Source: Sepiola atlantica (Eukaryota > Mollusca > Cephalopoda > Sepiida > Sepiolidae). Taken from it: a DNA stretch of 64,000 bases. Location: contig OY744519.1 in the NCBI GenBank assembly GCA_963556195.1, forward strand, positions 31,528,408 through 31,592,407, written 5' to 3'. Below, one piece after another: positions 1-11,199 of this stretch (its first letter is position 1; each line of letters starts with the position of its first letter). The position numbers were made by a program, and so were the translations under genes. The notes under the pieces were generated by a model. That model was not told the origin of the DNA, ran no database searches, and was given only the letters and a program-made list of their open reading frames with translations.

Positions 1-214
1 TAGGCAATGAAGTTGTTTCGCTGTACGTAGTGGTCCTAGTCCCGCCTGCTTGAGGTCAGCACGTTTATGCATTATTATGAATTTTAATACGCACGTTTGA
101 AACTGAATTGAAGAAGGTAATTTTCCTCAAAATATTATGTAATGCAATTACATTGTTAGCATAATTATAAATAATAAAAACATTATTTTTATATATTTAT
201 TTATTTATTTACCT

Positions 215-425
215 CTCCAGGAGATTAGACACAAGGTCAGGTATTGCTTTGAAAAGCCAACGCTCCAGGATCAGCACAGTTCAGCTTACAAAAAATGCCT
301 GAGTGGCCCCGTCGGCATTCACCGGTAGGAGCGTCTCAGGCGATTAGCAATAAACTAACCCCTTCTTAGTGAGAAGGAAAAGTCTGGAACGGTGGACCCC
401 CTAGAACTGAACAGAATAGCAGTAC
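215..425 (-). mobile_element. Old SINE copy, body and 3' tail
   Basis: On the minus strand this carries the body shared by all SINEs in the window (GGCGCCTC-like block, GATTAGCAATAAACTAACC on the plus strand) and the 3' tail CCTNACNTCCTGG...GAGG followed by TAAATAAA. No U2 head is visible; the high-coordinate end fades out near 425. It is clearly more diverged than the copies at 14.6 and 27.6 kb, so it belongs to an older or related subfamily. Shared blocks are seen directly; family membership is inferred. Confidence 0.75.
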
Positions 426-539
426 GACTGCAACAGAGCCACTGTCGGACTGAAAAAGATTATCTTGATAATAAAAGGTAGAAACTGAAAAAACTCATTT
501 CACTTTTGTATGTCTTAATTTGCTTTCAGTCCGCGTTTA

Positions 540-632
540 TCCGTTACGTATCTGCATTGGAATCGCTTCCTATAAATTATCTTTATATATACAGTACACA
601 CAATGCTTCAAGCAAACTACATCAACCTCTTA
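540..632 (-). repeat. Dispersed repeat end near a short TA run
   Basis: The minus strand reads GTAGTTTGCTTGAAGCATTG beside a short TATATA run. The same block occurs on the plus strand at 26735-26752 and 61004-61023, both times next to a (TA)n tract. The part at 540-605 also resembles 32550-32610 (CATTGGAATNGCTTNCTATAAA). It looks like the end of a repeat family whose TA stretch has expanded in some copies. Confidence 0.5.
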
Positions 633-2300
633 AAAATAATTATTTTTTTATTGTGTCAACTAATTAGTAGGTATTGAGAGAATTTCGCGCGCTTTTTATA
701 AACTCTTATAAAAAACATCAGTGGTTCTTGAATTGAGTAACTAATTATTAACGTAAATTCAAAATTGTCATCAAAATAAGCAAAGTTAATTATTATTGTT
801 AGTTATTATTACTTGTAGATTCGTATTGAGTGTAGAATACTTTTCCGGGTTAATTCGACTATCGACTACATAATTGTACATTCAATCCATGGTTTTGAAG
901 GGTTATAGGAGAACATGTCGGGCGAAGTATGAGATTATACGTAAATTTTCGTTTCATGAGGTATAAAATAGAAATAGAAAAATCCTTGAAGTATTTTAAA
1001 ACAATTTTAATTTTCATTACATTAACAACCTATTTTTTTCAGGGGAGGAAAATTTAACCCGATATTTTTTCTATTTATTTTGGAAGGGAATTTAGATTTT
1101 TTTAAAGTAAATAAAGTTTTACTTCTAAACATTATTAGTGATTATTTTCTTTTTAAAGAAAACATCTCTCTGGGCGAGTCAGGGAAACATTAATCGTCGT
1201 GTTGTTGTTTAATATTTGTTTGTTTTACGAGCATAACTATATTGTATAATGTATATTATTTATCACAGAGAAACGCGCAAGTACTTTCAAGCAAATCGAT
1301 TTATCCATTTTTTTTCAATAGTACAATTTGGGGCGAAAAAAACCCAATGAAGTTTATTTTTTAAAGATTGAATAACAAATATTTTTCATAAGTTGGCCGA
1401 AAAATATCAATAAATTTTCAATAAACAATTCAGAGATCCATTTAATGTCTTAAAATTCATACAAAATATCTGGCCTAGAGCTTGGGAGTTGAAAAAAATA
1501 TCGGGTCAAATTTTCCTCCCCCGAAAAATTAACTGGAGCAAATTTTCCTAGGTCGGGCAAAAAGATTTATTAAAATTAAAAATTCGAATAAAAAGGTGAA
1601 AACGTCTATATATTAAATCTAATATTCGATAATAGATTTTTTAAGATAAAGAAATATATCTAATCTACTTTCGGTTCTAAAAAGACAACAAATTAGTCAG
1701 AAAGTCTAATTATTTGCTTTTTTTAAATTAAAATTTAAGACATTTTCTTTAATTTAATTTAGTTTAAACATAGGTTTAATTGTAGAATAGGGACCGCTGG
1801 TTTTTCGCACATTTCGCTTGGTATTCGCCCAAATTTTGGATGAAACTGATTGTTGGTCTTTATTGTATTTTTGGCCCTGAAATAAAATTCTCATTTACTT
1901 TTGAAAGTGTTGAGAATCTAACTTTAATTCTAGGTTTTAATCGCTAGCGGCCATGTTGGTTTTTATTGTTGTTTCCTTGGACTGAAGATATTTTTTCTTT
2001 GGACTAAAAATATTTGTACTGCTTTAACATTTTATTACACACAAAAAAACTGTGAACATTCTATTTACAAAAGCAAGTTTTAACGGAATTAAACGAATTT
2101 AAAAGCAAACATGAAAAGGTTAAAACATACTAGTCGTAAATTTAAGAATAACAAAATGTCCCGGGTCAAAATGTGACATAAAAGTTCAATTAAAATTAAA
2201 AGAAAAATTGACTTATTTATTCAATCAGCAATAAAAATCTTTGTCATAATACAAAAAAGTTCAAATCTTTAAGAAAATAACTTCGAAGACATCTATAGAC
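633..2300. other. AT-rich stretch with no recognised gene
   Basis: No open frame of useful length and no recognised RNA. The only structure seen is the widely spaced inverted repeat listed separately. Confidence 0.6.
1035..1528. repeat. Inverted repeat, ~37-bp arms, ~420-bp spacer
   Basis: The arm at 1035-1071 (GGGGAGGAAAATTTAACCCG core) is repeated in inverted orientation at 1491-1528 with only a few differences. The intervening sequence is AT-rich and non-coding. It could be an old terminal-inverted-repeat element; no target-site duplication was found. Confidence 0.55.
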
Positions 2301-2439
2301 TCACTGGCGCATTTGAAGACATTTGTTGACAAATTTTCCCCTGCCTAAAGAAAACTGTTCTATCAAAAATGTAACATGTAAATGTAAAAATCTACGTGCG
2401 TCTATACAAAAAACTGAGAGGTGCAAATGTTCTGTTTTC

Positions 2440-2535
2440 TTGTGTAACTCTCTCGTTCTTTCTCCCTCTCCCTCCCTTCCTCTCTCCCTTCTTCTCTTCT
2501 CCCCCCCCTCTCTCTCTCTCTCTCTCTCCCTATCT
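2440..2535. repeat. CT-rich microsatellite
   Basis: Pyrimidine-rich run ending in a clean (CT)n. Open frames here are low-complexity Ser/Leu/Pro artefacts. Confidence 0.85.
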
Positions 2536-2639
2536 CATATATATTTACCAAATATATAATTTAAAAATAATTCAAAGAGTTTAGCTAAGACTTTCTTTTC
2601 TTTTCCTTTTTATTGCTGAATAAAAACTAAATGTTTAAA

Positions 2640-2822
2640 AATGAAATAATTCTGGAGCGAGGAGCGCAAAGCGATAAAACCACGCTCTTTAGTCCCAAAT
2701 GGAGTTGCTCACGCTCCACTCCCGCTGAATATAAAATGAGCCCTCTTCTCCTTCGCTCCATCAAAAAGAAGCCGGCTCCTGGAGAGCGCTTCTTTTTGGA
2801 GGGCTCCGTAAAGCCCTGTATA

Positions 2823-2825
<3 letters not shown>
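2640..2825. other. Self-complementary GGAGC/GCTCC-rich segment
   Basis: Dense in GGAGC and GCTCC words that can pair with each other. It includes a local hairpin at about 2764-2805 (AAAAAGAAGC pairing with GCTTCTTTTT) and the short GGGCTCC...GCCC element next to the TA tract. Not recognised as a known family. Confidence 0.45.
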
Positions 2826-2827
<2 letters not shown>

Positions 2828-2920
<93 letters not shown>

Positions 2921-2940
2921 GGAGAGAGGGGAGTGAGAGA
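2828..2940. repeat. (TA)n followed by (GA)n
   Basis: About 44 bp of TA followed by about 60 bp of GA-rich repeat. Low-complexity frames here are not genes. Confidence 0.95.
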
Positions 2941-3106
2941 GAGAAATTCATTGCTCAACCAATAAAAATGTCTGACCATATACTATGCTTTTAAGGGAGC
3001 GGAAATCCTCAAATATGATATTGTGTCATCAATATAGGGAAAAGGGATAATCCCCTTATCTTGATTGGCTAACAAACTGAAATAGGTACCTGTTATTACT
3101 CAGCCT

Positions 3107-3305
3107 CGAGATTTACTTGCTCCTACTGCAGTAAGAGGAAAACCATCTCCCCTATGAGAGGAGCACTATTATCGTGTACAAAAGTTGTCGTGAACAGACC
3201 CGTCAGCATTTCCAGGTAACGCTTGGAGCGATCGGCAATAAACCAACACTCACTTATCGAAGAAGATGGTAATGCATGGAAGGGTTCACCTTCTAGGACC
3301 AAGCT
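3107..3305 (-). mobile_element. Highly diverged SINE body
   Basis: Retains the order of SINE body blocks (CCCGTCAGCATTTCC, GGAGCGATCGGCAATAAACC, then TTCACCTTCTAGGACC) in recognisable but decayed form. No head and no duplication of the target site is visible. Confidence 0.5.
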
Positions 3306-3709
3306 GGATCATACCTTATTTCTGACAAAGAACGGTCCGATGGTTCAAGTCAGCTCCTAGGTTGTCAGAATGATACCAGAATGATGAACCTTGGTTGGTC
3401 CAGTCTCTGGAGGAAAAGGTTAAAGCATAATTTATCATTTCGACAAGTCGTAGCCAAATAATCCCGAAAAGCCATCTGTTTTCTAAAGTAACTGTGACTT
3501 TTTGTTTAAATTGACTTTGCAAAAAGTAAATATGAACTTAAATTTTTAAAAATATAATAATAATAATAATAATAATACATTTCAATAAGCGTTTGTTTTA
3601 CGACAAATCAACCCCTTTTGTGTTATGTTTCGGAATGTTTTAGATAATGAGTTGTAATTTCTATTATTTGGATTTTTCGGACAACTATTCTCACTGTGAA
3701 TGTTATTCT

Positions 3710-3751
3710 CACAACGTTTCAGCCGATGGAACTTTTGATTTTCTTCAGGTG
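3710..3751 (-). ncRNA. Hammerhead-like motif, family A, decayed
   Basis: Minus strand: CAC, core CTGAAGA, an extra A, a weakened stem II region, GAAA, then ACGT-T and GTG. The flanks CAC and GTG pair as stem I, and ACGT is a minimal palindromic stem III with T at the cleavage position. Stem II has lost pairing compared with the copy at 4028, so this is likely a dead copy. Confidence 0.5.
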
Positions 3752-4027
3752 TATCGTGTCGAACTCGGGAATCTGCACGAAATTTCGAACTGACTCCTTT
3801 ATTTAATCCATGCGTGTAGATTGATCTCGTTCCGTCAGCCATGGCTGGTTAGAAGTTTTAAGAGAGTAATTTTTGATTTTGATTTTTCGTTAGTATCGCC
3901 CGTAGAAAGATTGAAGCTTCAGCCTCGAGAAGAATGTCACTTAGATAACTGATTGTTACTCAACACCTTTATACGTTGCGCTGACAGAACGAGAACAATC
4001 TATCCTCGTGGATTAAACAAAGGGTTC

Positions 4028-4069
4028 TGTCTGAAGAAGTTCGGAGATTACACCGACCGAAACGTTGTG
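4028..4069 (+). ncRNA. Hammerhead-like motif, family A
   Basis: Core CTGAAGA at 4031-4037, then A. Stem II is GTTCGG pairing with CCGACC (5 of 6 pairs), followed by GAAA at 4059-4062, minimal stem III ACGT, T at the cleavage position and GTG. Stem I is weakened here (the other family A copies have CAC pairing with GTG). The extra A between core and stem II is shared by the family. Confidence 0.55.
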
Positions 4070-5135
4070 AGAATAGCATCCAATATGAGAATAGTTGTCC
4101 AAATAATCTAAATAATACACACACTATCATTGCTTTTGAGCAAAAGTGATTCAATATGATGTTATTTCTTTATTAATAATTTATTTCTAATATCCATTTA
4201 TTCTAACGTTAATTTAACAAATTAGTATCGCAAACGAACCTCTGACATCAATCATACTGCCGTTATAAACTGAGCGTCCCAAGCGGTGCGAAAAAAAGTT
4301 TATCTCGTGTGTATGTGACGTCACGTACAAGAAGTGAGGCATGCTCCAGCGTTCTCGTCCCTCTTTGATTTCAGATTGACCAGGTGCTAATTACTTGGAA
4401 CCACCACCCTCTACCTGGTCCGGTGGGATTTGGGTGTAAAAAGAAAACGTGGGCAATTAATACCACGGTCAATGTTTTATCTGAATTCAGAAAAATAACA
4501 ATGAAAACATCGAAACACAGAATGTATTTTTTGTAGTGTGTATACCTCAACCAGACAGCCGATCACGTGCGCCACATTATAAAGATGGCCGGCTCTTTCT
4601 TAAGTAGAGACGAGTATCCAAACACTGTCACCTGACTCTTATGCCAAGTCTCGTGGAAAATCTGTTAAATATTTTCATGATATATTTGGACATTAAAATG
4701 ACACTCATAAATACATAACTTAGAACAGTGTTGATTTTATAGTTGCGACATTCAAGATAGGTCAGGCTCATCTCGAAATCACTCGAAATCATCTGAAGGC
4801 CTCTTGATAGCTGGTGATAGTGAAACTTACCCACTCATCACGTTTATGGCCACACACGGCTGCTATCTATTTCCGATACAAGCTGAAGCAATCCTCTACA
4901 CCCAAGAAATCAAGGGAGGCACGAGAGCGTTCTATCCCTTAATAGACTTCACGAATGGCCTATGCTGGAAATCTCATTTCTTTGATCAATCATAACTCAA
5001 AAACCAATAAACCAAATTAGTTAAAACTTTGCACAACAATTTTTATTTGATAGGTTCTATAAGTGTGTAGAATTTCAGCATCATTAGTCAAGACAACCCA
5101 GAGATCCAGAAAGTTCAATCATGAAATCATGTTAT

Positions 5136-5176
5136 CTGTGTGTACGTACGTACGTACGTACGTACGTACGTACGTA
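5136..5176. repeat. (GTAC)n tetranucleotide microsatellite
   Basis: About nine GTAC/CGTA units inside a non-coding stretch (about 5000-5300) that reads like a dispersed repeat 3' region. No second copy of the flanks was identified with confidence. Confidence 0.85.
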
Positions 5177-5939
5177 GGTATGTGCCACCCTGTATCTCAT
5201 CAACTATTTGATGGATTCAGCTGATTTTTGGCAGAGATAAAGGTTCTAGGGTCTAGTTGATGGCATTTTAATTTCAATTTACCATATACCTTAGTTTTCC
5301 AGAAAATTCCAAAAAACCTTATGAGAAGGCATTGTATTGAGGCATAGCCTTTACAAAAGTAGTGACATTCCATGAAAAATGCCAGTATACTGACTACATA
5401 TCAACCAAACCATTTCATTATCACATCACTACAGTATACATCTCTATGCATGAGTGAATGAAGTGTGTGAGGTGCGCTGAAGAAAAATTCCTACAAGTAA
5501 AATACATAGCCCTGTTGTGCTCGCATACCCTTAATGACAATAAAAGTGTAAAAATTTGGGAATTTCCTTGCTTTTGTACATTTAGTGTATATGAATTTTC
5601 ATCTTAACCCTATTAAAGGCATATGATTTCAGTATACTGGCATTTATCATGGAATATATTATATATTCTTATAACAAAGCTGAGTAAATCAACGTTTGTT
5701 TTCTTAAGGCTTTTTTCCTATATATTTTAACCACACAAAAAATATATATTAAAATATCGTTTAGGATTAGCTTGTGTTTTTTCAATCTATTTTGATTGTT
5801 TTAATTAGCCGTGATTTGAAATTTATTCATGGTCATCCATCTCTTACTAAGTCTATTCTATCTATTACTCTCACCATCTCTTATTGTATATCGTGATATC
5901 TTTGCCCTTATTTTATACAGTGCTTATCACGCTCACTTC

Positions 5940-6094
5940 TATATCTCTCTCTTTCTCTTTCCCTCTCTCTCTCCCCCTTTCTCTTTATGTTCCCCTCTCT
6001 CTTTTTCTTTCCCTATCTCTCCTCTCTTTCTCCCTTTCTCCTTCTATTCCTCTCTCTCCCTTTTTCTCCCCCTCTATTTCTCGCTCTTTCTCTC

Positions 6095-6131
<37 letters not shown>
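5940..6131. repeat. CT-rich microsatellite
   Basis: Irregular CT-rich tract ending in about 36 bp of clean (CT)n. The two ~108-residue open frames across it are low complexity. Confidence 0.9.
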
Positions 6132-6136
<5 letters not shown>

Positions 6137-6260
6137 TACACAGTTTAATAACAGTTGAAGATAATAAAACTAACTATACAACAGAAAATAGAAATAGTTC
6201 ATTATAAACAATAGGGAATACCACCACTAGTAGTAATACTAGTGATACTATTTTTTTTAC

Positions 6261-6450
6261 CTCCTCTCCAGGATGCTAGACACAAGGTCAGGTGTGGTTA
6301 GCCAGCGTACTAGGACGCGGTCTGACCTAAAAAACATCCTGGTCGTTGGTATTCCTCGGTTGGGGCGCCTCGGGCGATTAGCAATAAACTAACCCCTTCT
6401 CAAAGGGTTAGAAGGCAAAGTTTAGGAGTGTGGACCTCCTAGAACTTCTT
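6261..6450 (-). mobile_element. Old SINE copy without U2 head
   Basis: Minus strand body blocks GGCGCCTCGGGCGATTAGC (plus-strand reading) and tail CCTCTCCAGGATGCTAGACAC are present. No U2-derived head follows AGAACTT at the high end. Divergence is similar to the copy at 215-425. Confidence 0.75.
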
Positions 6451-6559
6451 TCTCTCTCTTTCCTATTCATACCCACTCTTAAAATTCTTTAATATCACAG
6501 AAGAAAAAGAAAAACAGATAAAAAGAAGATTACTTATATACCCGGCATGTTTTAAACAT

Positions 6560-8150
6560 ATTTTTTTAGTAAAACATTATTGGTCGACTTATTCACGAAA
6601 ATCAATAGGCAAATGAACCCGTAAAAAGGTGACATACAGAGGTCATGTCACGAACATATGAACTCGTCAAAAAATGAACGATCGACTTACACACGTATAC
6701 ATATGCAAATACTCTTTTACAAAACCGAGTCAAATCTATACACAGAGCATACCATCAACTCCAATATTAGTACAAATTAATGGTCCACTTATAAACAAGT
6801 ATACACATTCCAATACAAACCCAAGGTCGACTTAAACACACAGCACGTCATAAATTCATATATTGATGAAAGAATTAATGGTCAACAATTCCATAAACAA
6901 TCAGGTAAAAGTTTTCGTCATAGTTAATAGTCGATCTATACATTAGTAAGTACTATGTTAAAAACTGAGTAGCCACGAGATATATCCTAAACTCATATTT
7001 TCGTCACAAAGTTAATAGTTGACCTATACGCAAGTATAAGTACTATGTTACAAACTGAGTAGCCACTTATGCATAAGATATATCATAAACTCATATTTTC
7101 GTCACAAACTTAATAGTCGACTTATACGCTAGTATAAGTACTATGATAAAAACTGAGTAGCCACCTATACACGAGATATATCATAAACTCATATTTTTGT
7201 CACAAACTTAATAGTCGACTTATACGCTAGTATAAGTACTATGATAAAAACTGAGTAGCCACCTATACACGAGATATATCATAAACTCATATTTTCGTCA
7301 CAAACTTAATAGTCGACTTATACGCTAGTATAAGTACTATGATAAAAACTGAGTAGCCACCTATACACGAGATATATCATAAACTCATATTTTTGTCACA
7401 AACTTAATAGTCGACTTATACGCTAGTATAAGTACTATGATAAAAACTGAGTAGCCACCTATACACGAGATATATCATAAACTCATATTTTCGTCACAAA
7501 CTTAATAGTCGACTTATACGCTAGTATAAGTACTATGATAAAAACTGAGTAGCCACCTATACACGAGATATATCATAAACTCATATTTTCGTTAATTGTT
7601 GACCGTTACACTAGTATAAGTATTTCTTTAAAAACCATATAGAGGCATATCATAAACTCGTATTTCTTTCACAGAGTTATCAGTCGACTTATACTACGCT
7701 TTAAACATAGTACTAACCTGTACATGAGGCATATCATAAACTCATATTATCGTTAAATCGCTTATAGTCGACCAATAGATGAATGTTAAGAACGGATTAT
7801 CGACCTGTACACAAGGACTATCATAACTCATTTTTTCGTTTAAACGGGTTGCAGTCGATTTATACACAAGTATAAATACTCTGTTAAAAACAGAATACCG
7901 ACTCATAGAGTTCTTCTAAAAATTCATATTTATGTCTAAAAAGTTTGCCGTCGACTTATACACGAGTATAAAAATGTATTAAAATACGCTGATCGAGCGA
8001 TATACAACACATAATAAGCTCATATTCTCGAAAAACGTCGCGTGTCGACTTATATATGAGGCATGTTGAGAATTCATAAATGTTTCGGTCAATAGTAAAA
8101 GATCGACTTATAAAATAATATTGACCGATAACATAAACGTACATGGCGTG
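6560..8150. repeat. 98-bp satellite with homogenised core and decayed flanks
   Basis: Exact 98-bp spacing is seen between CATAAACTC starts at 7084, 7182, 7280, 7378, 7476 and 7574, with a preceding unit at 6986. Units contain GTCGACTTATACNC, AGTATAAGTACTATG and GAGTAGCCAC. The variant TTTTTG alternates with TTTTCG from unit to unit (T at 7182 and 7378, C at 7084, 7280 and 7476), giving a 196-bp higher-order period. Either side, shorter degenerate units recur (GTCGACTTATACACGAGTATA near 7950, TCGACTTATATATGAGGC near 8045). A relic GATCGACTCATACACGAAGG appears at about 8960, beyond the U2-SINE insertion. A typical satellite pattern. Confidence 0.92.
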
Positions 8151-8479
8151 TTTGAATGACTGACATGAAGATACTTCGCCCTACAAGTAAACCCTGACCA
8201 AATATTAAAAATAACATAGTATTCGAAGCTCAAATAAGATCCCCTCGGCATGGCTACACACTGAACCATACGATGAATGGTGCACCTTCTCCAAGTAGTT
8301 TTACATCAAGTAACAACACTAACTAAACCGGATACTCCACCAGACTAGATGAATTGTTGTCTTGGAGTCCGACCAGACCAGGAAAAGACCACAAGAAAGA
8401 TAAACTATAACATTGTTAAGTGAGGAAAATTAATATTCTTCACTGCTTTACGAACTCCATGTTTGAGAGGGAGAGGAGA
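8151..8479. other. Unassigned non-coding stretch
   Basis: No gene, RNA or repeat recognised between the satellite and the SINE. Confidence 0.5.
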
Positions 8480-8812
8480 ATCTTGATTTACTCCTCCCCA
8501 GGAGTTAGGCACAAGGCCAGTTTTATCTTACTCCCACAAGTAAGATGTGACCCAAGATCGGGTCGAGAAAGTGGGATTTGAAAAGCCAGCGCTCGAGAGG
8601 TGAGCACTCTGGCCATTTAAAAATTGCCTGGGCAGCCCCGTCGGCATTCCCCGGTAGGGGCGCCTCAGACAGTAAGCAATAAACTTACTCCTCCCCAAAG
8701 AGGGGAGGCAAAGCCTGGGAGGGTGGACCTCCTAGAACTGCGCAGGACAGGCGTGCAGTATCCATCGGAACAGATACTACACTTTGATCTTAGCCAAAAG
8801 GCCAAGAAGGCC
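8480..8812 (-). mobile_element. U2 snRNA-headed SINE, long subfamily
   Basis: Read on the minus strand, the element starts at the high end with CTTGGCCTTTTGGCTAAGAT and GTGTAGTATCTGTTC, matching the 5' part of U2 snRNA. It continues through the body (GGCGCCCCTACCGGGGAATG) and ends with CTTGTGCCTAACTCC, GGGGAGGAG and TAAAT. This copy keeps the segment with AAAGCCAGCGCTCGAGAGGTG (long subfamily). It interrupts degenerate satellite sequence. No target-site duplication was found. Confidence 0.85.
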
Positions 8813-9459
8813 AATTTTGAACACTCGGATATCTACGTATGTTATAAAAAGATCTAATTTCAGCCCCAGGAAGCGTCTACCTTGATTTCTGAGAGCTAAC
8901 TGAGCGAAACATGGACACTAAAAGAGTGAAGATCACCCTCTACTGCAGTCCCAAATCAACCCTGATCGACTCATACACGAAGGCGTACCAATAAAACGGA
9001 AAGCTATTAATTTAAAAAGAAAAGAAAAGACATTCGACTCTAAAAATCTGCCAACGAAAGGTCAACACACACACACACACATTATATATGTATATATTAA
9101 AAGAGGCTTTTTGTCCTTATAAGAATATATTTTTATGGTATGAATGTCAAAAGGTAAAATGTTTTATTAGATCGAATGACTCTTGTGTCCGCTCTTAAAG
9201 AGCGTGGAGGAGGTGCAAATATAAATACATAAGAATTCTTTGCAGTTCACATAAAGACGACCGCGTTGCTGGTGGCAACGTTCTTACTGCGGAATGTTGC
9301 TCAGTGATTTAAATATCATTATCAATATACAGACATTATATACATATGTATATATACATAATATAATGTATGTATGTATGTATGTATATAATCTTTCTCT
9401 CTATGTAGATATATGTCTGTGTTTATATATTCAAAAACACTTTTGTCATCTATACGTAG

Positions 9460-9464
<5 letters not shown>

Positions 9465-9506
<42 letters not shown>
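9465..9506. repeat. (TA)n tract
   Basis: About 42 bp of TA, 43 bp from the family B hammerhead-like motif and on its downstream side. Confidence 0.95.
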
Positions 9507-9507
<1 letters not shown>

Positions 9508-9548
9508 GATATACGATATCGTGATAAATATTTTTATTTAATTCTTAT

Positions 9549-9597
9549 CCACATACACATGTGTTTCATTCATTTTTTTTAGGAATCATCTGTGTGG
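9549..9597 (-). ncRNA. Hammerhead-like motif, family B, core mutated
   Basis: Minus strand: CCACA, core CAGATGA (U4 changed to A), TTCC...GAAT, GAAA, stem III ACACATGTGT, A at the cleavage position, TGTGG. Stem I CCACA/TGTGG is perfect and stem III is a perfect palindrome. One core position is wrong, so catalysis is unlikely. Confidence 0.6.
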
Positions 9598-9798
9598 AGA
9601 ATGACTGTTCTACTGGTCGCACGATTCGAAACCCAGCAGACCCAAGTGACCTTTAACTTACAGATTAGAACCTCTACCAATGCGGCCAACTCAAAAGCCA
9701 TTCGGAAAGGGGAGAATTAAAGTTGATTGATGTTAATACAGGCGGACATATTTTATAGACTGTTATAACAGTATTCAACAATCCAGTCGGACGAAACA

Positions 9799-9813
9799 TA
9801 TATATATATATAT

Positions 9814-9908
<95 letters not shown>
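9799..9908. repeat. (TA)n tract, left end of foldback
   Basis: About 110 bp of TA abutting the left arm of the inverted repeat at 9935-10550; a second TA tract abuts the right arm. Confidence 0.95.
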
Positions 9909-9911
<3 letters not shown>

Positions 9912-9974
9912 GCTTTGAGGTACAAAACTTATAAATGCATTTAAAAAGGATGCGTGGAAATCTCTCAAAAGCCC

Positions 9975-9995
9975 TTTCGACTATCATCTCGTCAG
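9975..9995 (-). ncRNA. Partial hammerhead-like core, left arm (family C)
   Basis: Minus strand: CTGACGA followed by GATGATAGTC and GAAA. Stem II would be 2-3 bp (GAT/GTC) with a GATA loop. A possible stem I (TCTC with GAGA) is offset by two bases, and stem III is poor. Both foldback arms keep it, but by itself it is weak. Confidence 0.35.
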
Positions 9996-10489
9996 GAGAA
10001 AATTGATAGTTTTTTAATCAATAATATCGTCGAAAGAAAGAGCAAACGGGGAATTGAATGTGCCAAAATTAACGATGGAGCGATTAAAAGAAGTGAATTT
10101 AATGATTTCGTTAAAAAAACGATTAAAAGGCAGCATTTGGTTGAAAACCCAAGTTGTGCCAGTAGCTATAAAATAGATCGTTTTGAGATCCTGCATAGAG
10201 CAGATTCCAAGAACCATTTGAAAATATTGGAATGTGTCTCTATCGCTATTCGCAAATCTTCCTTGTGTCGGCAGAAGGAATTTGTCAGATCGCTAAATCT
10301 CTTTGGGGAACTTTGAACCCCCTCCCTTCTTTTTTTTCCTCCCCTAACGTATTGCCTTTTAATCGTTTTTTTAACGAAATCATTAAATTCACTTCTTTTA
10401 ATCGCTCCATCGTTAATTTTGGCACATTCAATTCCCTGTTTACTCTTTCTTTCAGTGATATTATTGATTAAAAAACTATCGATTTTCTC

Positions 10490-10510
10490 CTGACGAGATG
10501 ATAGTCGAAA
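10490..10510 (+). ncRNA. Partial hammerhead-like core, right arm (family C)
   Basis: Same core as in the left arm: CTGACGA 10490-10496, GATGATAGTC, GAAA 10507-10510. The TA tract begins 39 nt downstream. Confidence 0.35.
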
Positions 10511-10545
10511 GGGCTTTTGAGAGATTTCCGCGCATCCTTTTTAAA

Positions 10546-10548
<3 letters not shown>

Positions 10549-10614
<66 letters not shown>
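10549..10614. repeat. (TA)n tract, right end of foldback
   Basis: About 66 bp of TA directly after ATGCAT of the right arm. Confidence 0.95.
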
Positions 10615-10616
<2 letters not shown>

Positions 10617-10854
10617 GAGCTTGCTTTGCAAAATTCGTCAATTGAAATGCTTCAAACATCAATTTAAAATAATAAGCATTTCATTGTTGTAAATAAGAAA
10701 AAAACTATTTCTCATTTATTCATAGATAAATGATAACATTTTGGTTATTTTGATACAAATTTATATATCACATTTAGACTGGAAATTTAGAAATGTATCG
10801 TTACTTGTTGAAAATCTCAAGAAAAGAATTAATTAATTGTCATTTTTCAAACCA

Positions 10855-10995
10855 ATATGCAAATTAGTTAACCTTGCGGCTGATATCACATATACATAAG
10901 CAGAATGTAAAAAAAAAGATGGCTCGTATATTGTGTAAGGTCGAATCAACTTGAAATGGGGCGTTTTGATTTTACCGTTAGTGCGAGAAATAAAC
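10855..10995. repeat. Dispersed repeat, also at 49.2-49.9 kb
   Basis: AACTTGAAATGGGGCG and CCGTTAGTGCGAGAAAT recur at 49808-49853 with few changes. The part around 10857-10905 (AATTAGTTAAC, ACATATACAT) recurs near 49245-49285. Family unknown. Confidence 0.45.
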
Positions 10996-11120
10996 AAGTA
11001 TATATATATGGGTGGGTGGGTGTGTGTGTGTGTGTGTATTCGACATTAATAATATGATGGAAGACAAACAGCCCCAATTTAATAACGTATAGTATATTCT
11101 CCGCTCTATAATAAAGAGCA

Positions 11121-11123
<3 letters not shown>

Positions 11124-11196
<73 letters not shown>
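11124..11196. repeat. (TA)n tract
   Basis: About 72 bp of TA, followed by short TATATG and GT runs to about 11226. Confidence 0.95.

Positions 11197-11199
<3 letters not shown>

Larger units (their letters stand above)
3656..4117. repeat. Imperfect inverted repeat carrying two HHR-like motifs
   Basis: The left arm (about 3656-3838) and right arm (about 3987-4117) are diverged inverted copies sharing GAGAATAGTTGTCC, GATTAAAN AAAGG and the AACGTTGTGAGAATA block. A homologous single copy lies at 55440-55745. The region to 3905 continues the same dispersed repeat. Confidence 0.6.
9935..10550. mobile_element. Foldback element, ~198-bp arms, TA tract at each end
   Basis: The left arm 9935-10132 and right arm 10352-10550 are near-identical inverted copies around a ~219-bp unique spacer. 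Both outer ends start at ATGCAT next to a (TA)n tract. Each arm contains the same CTGACGA...GAAA motif oriented outward. The frame at 9954-10316 (120 codons) spans arm and spacer and has no recognisable domain. Arms and symmetry are seen directly; origin as two fused element copies is inferred. Confidence 0.85.

Noticed and set aside
6986..7600. CRISPR-like array
   Set aside because: The whole 98-bp unit is repeated, leaving no unique spacers.
8624..8857. 77-codon frame, and similar frames at 14656, 14969, 27602, 27620, 52245 and 56446
   Set aside because: They fall inside U2-headed SINE copies and recur with them; not genes.
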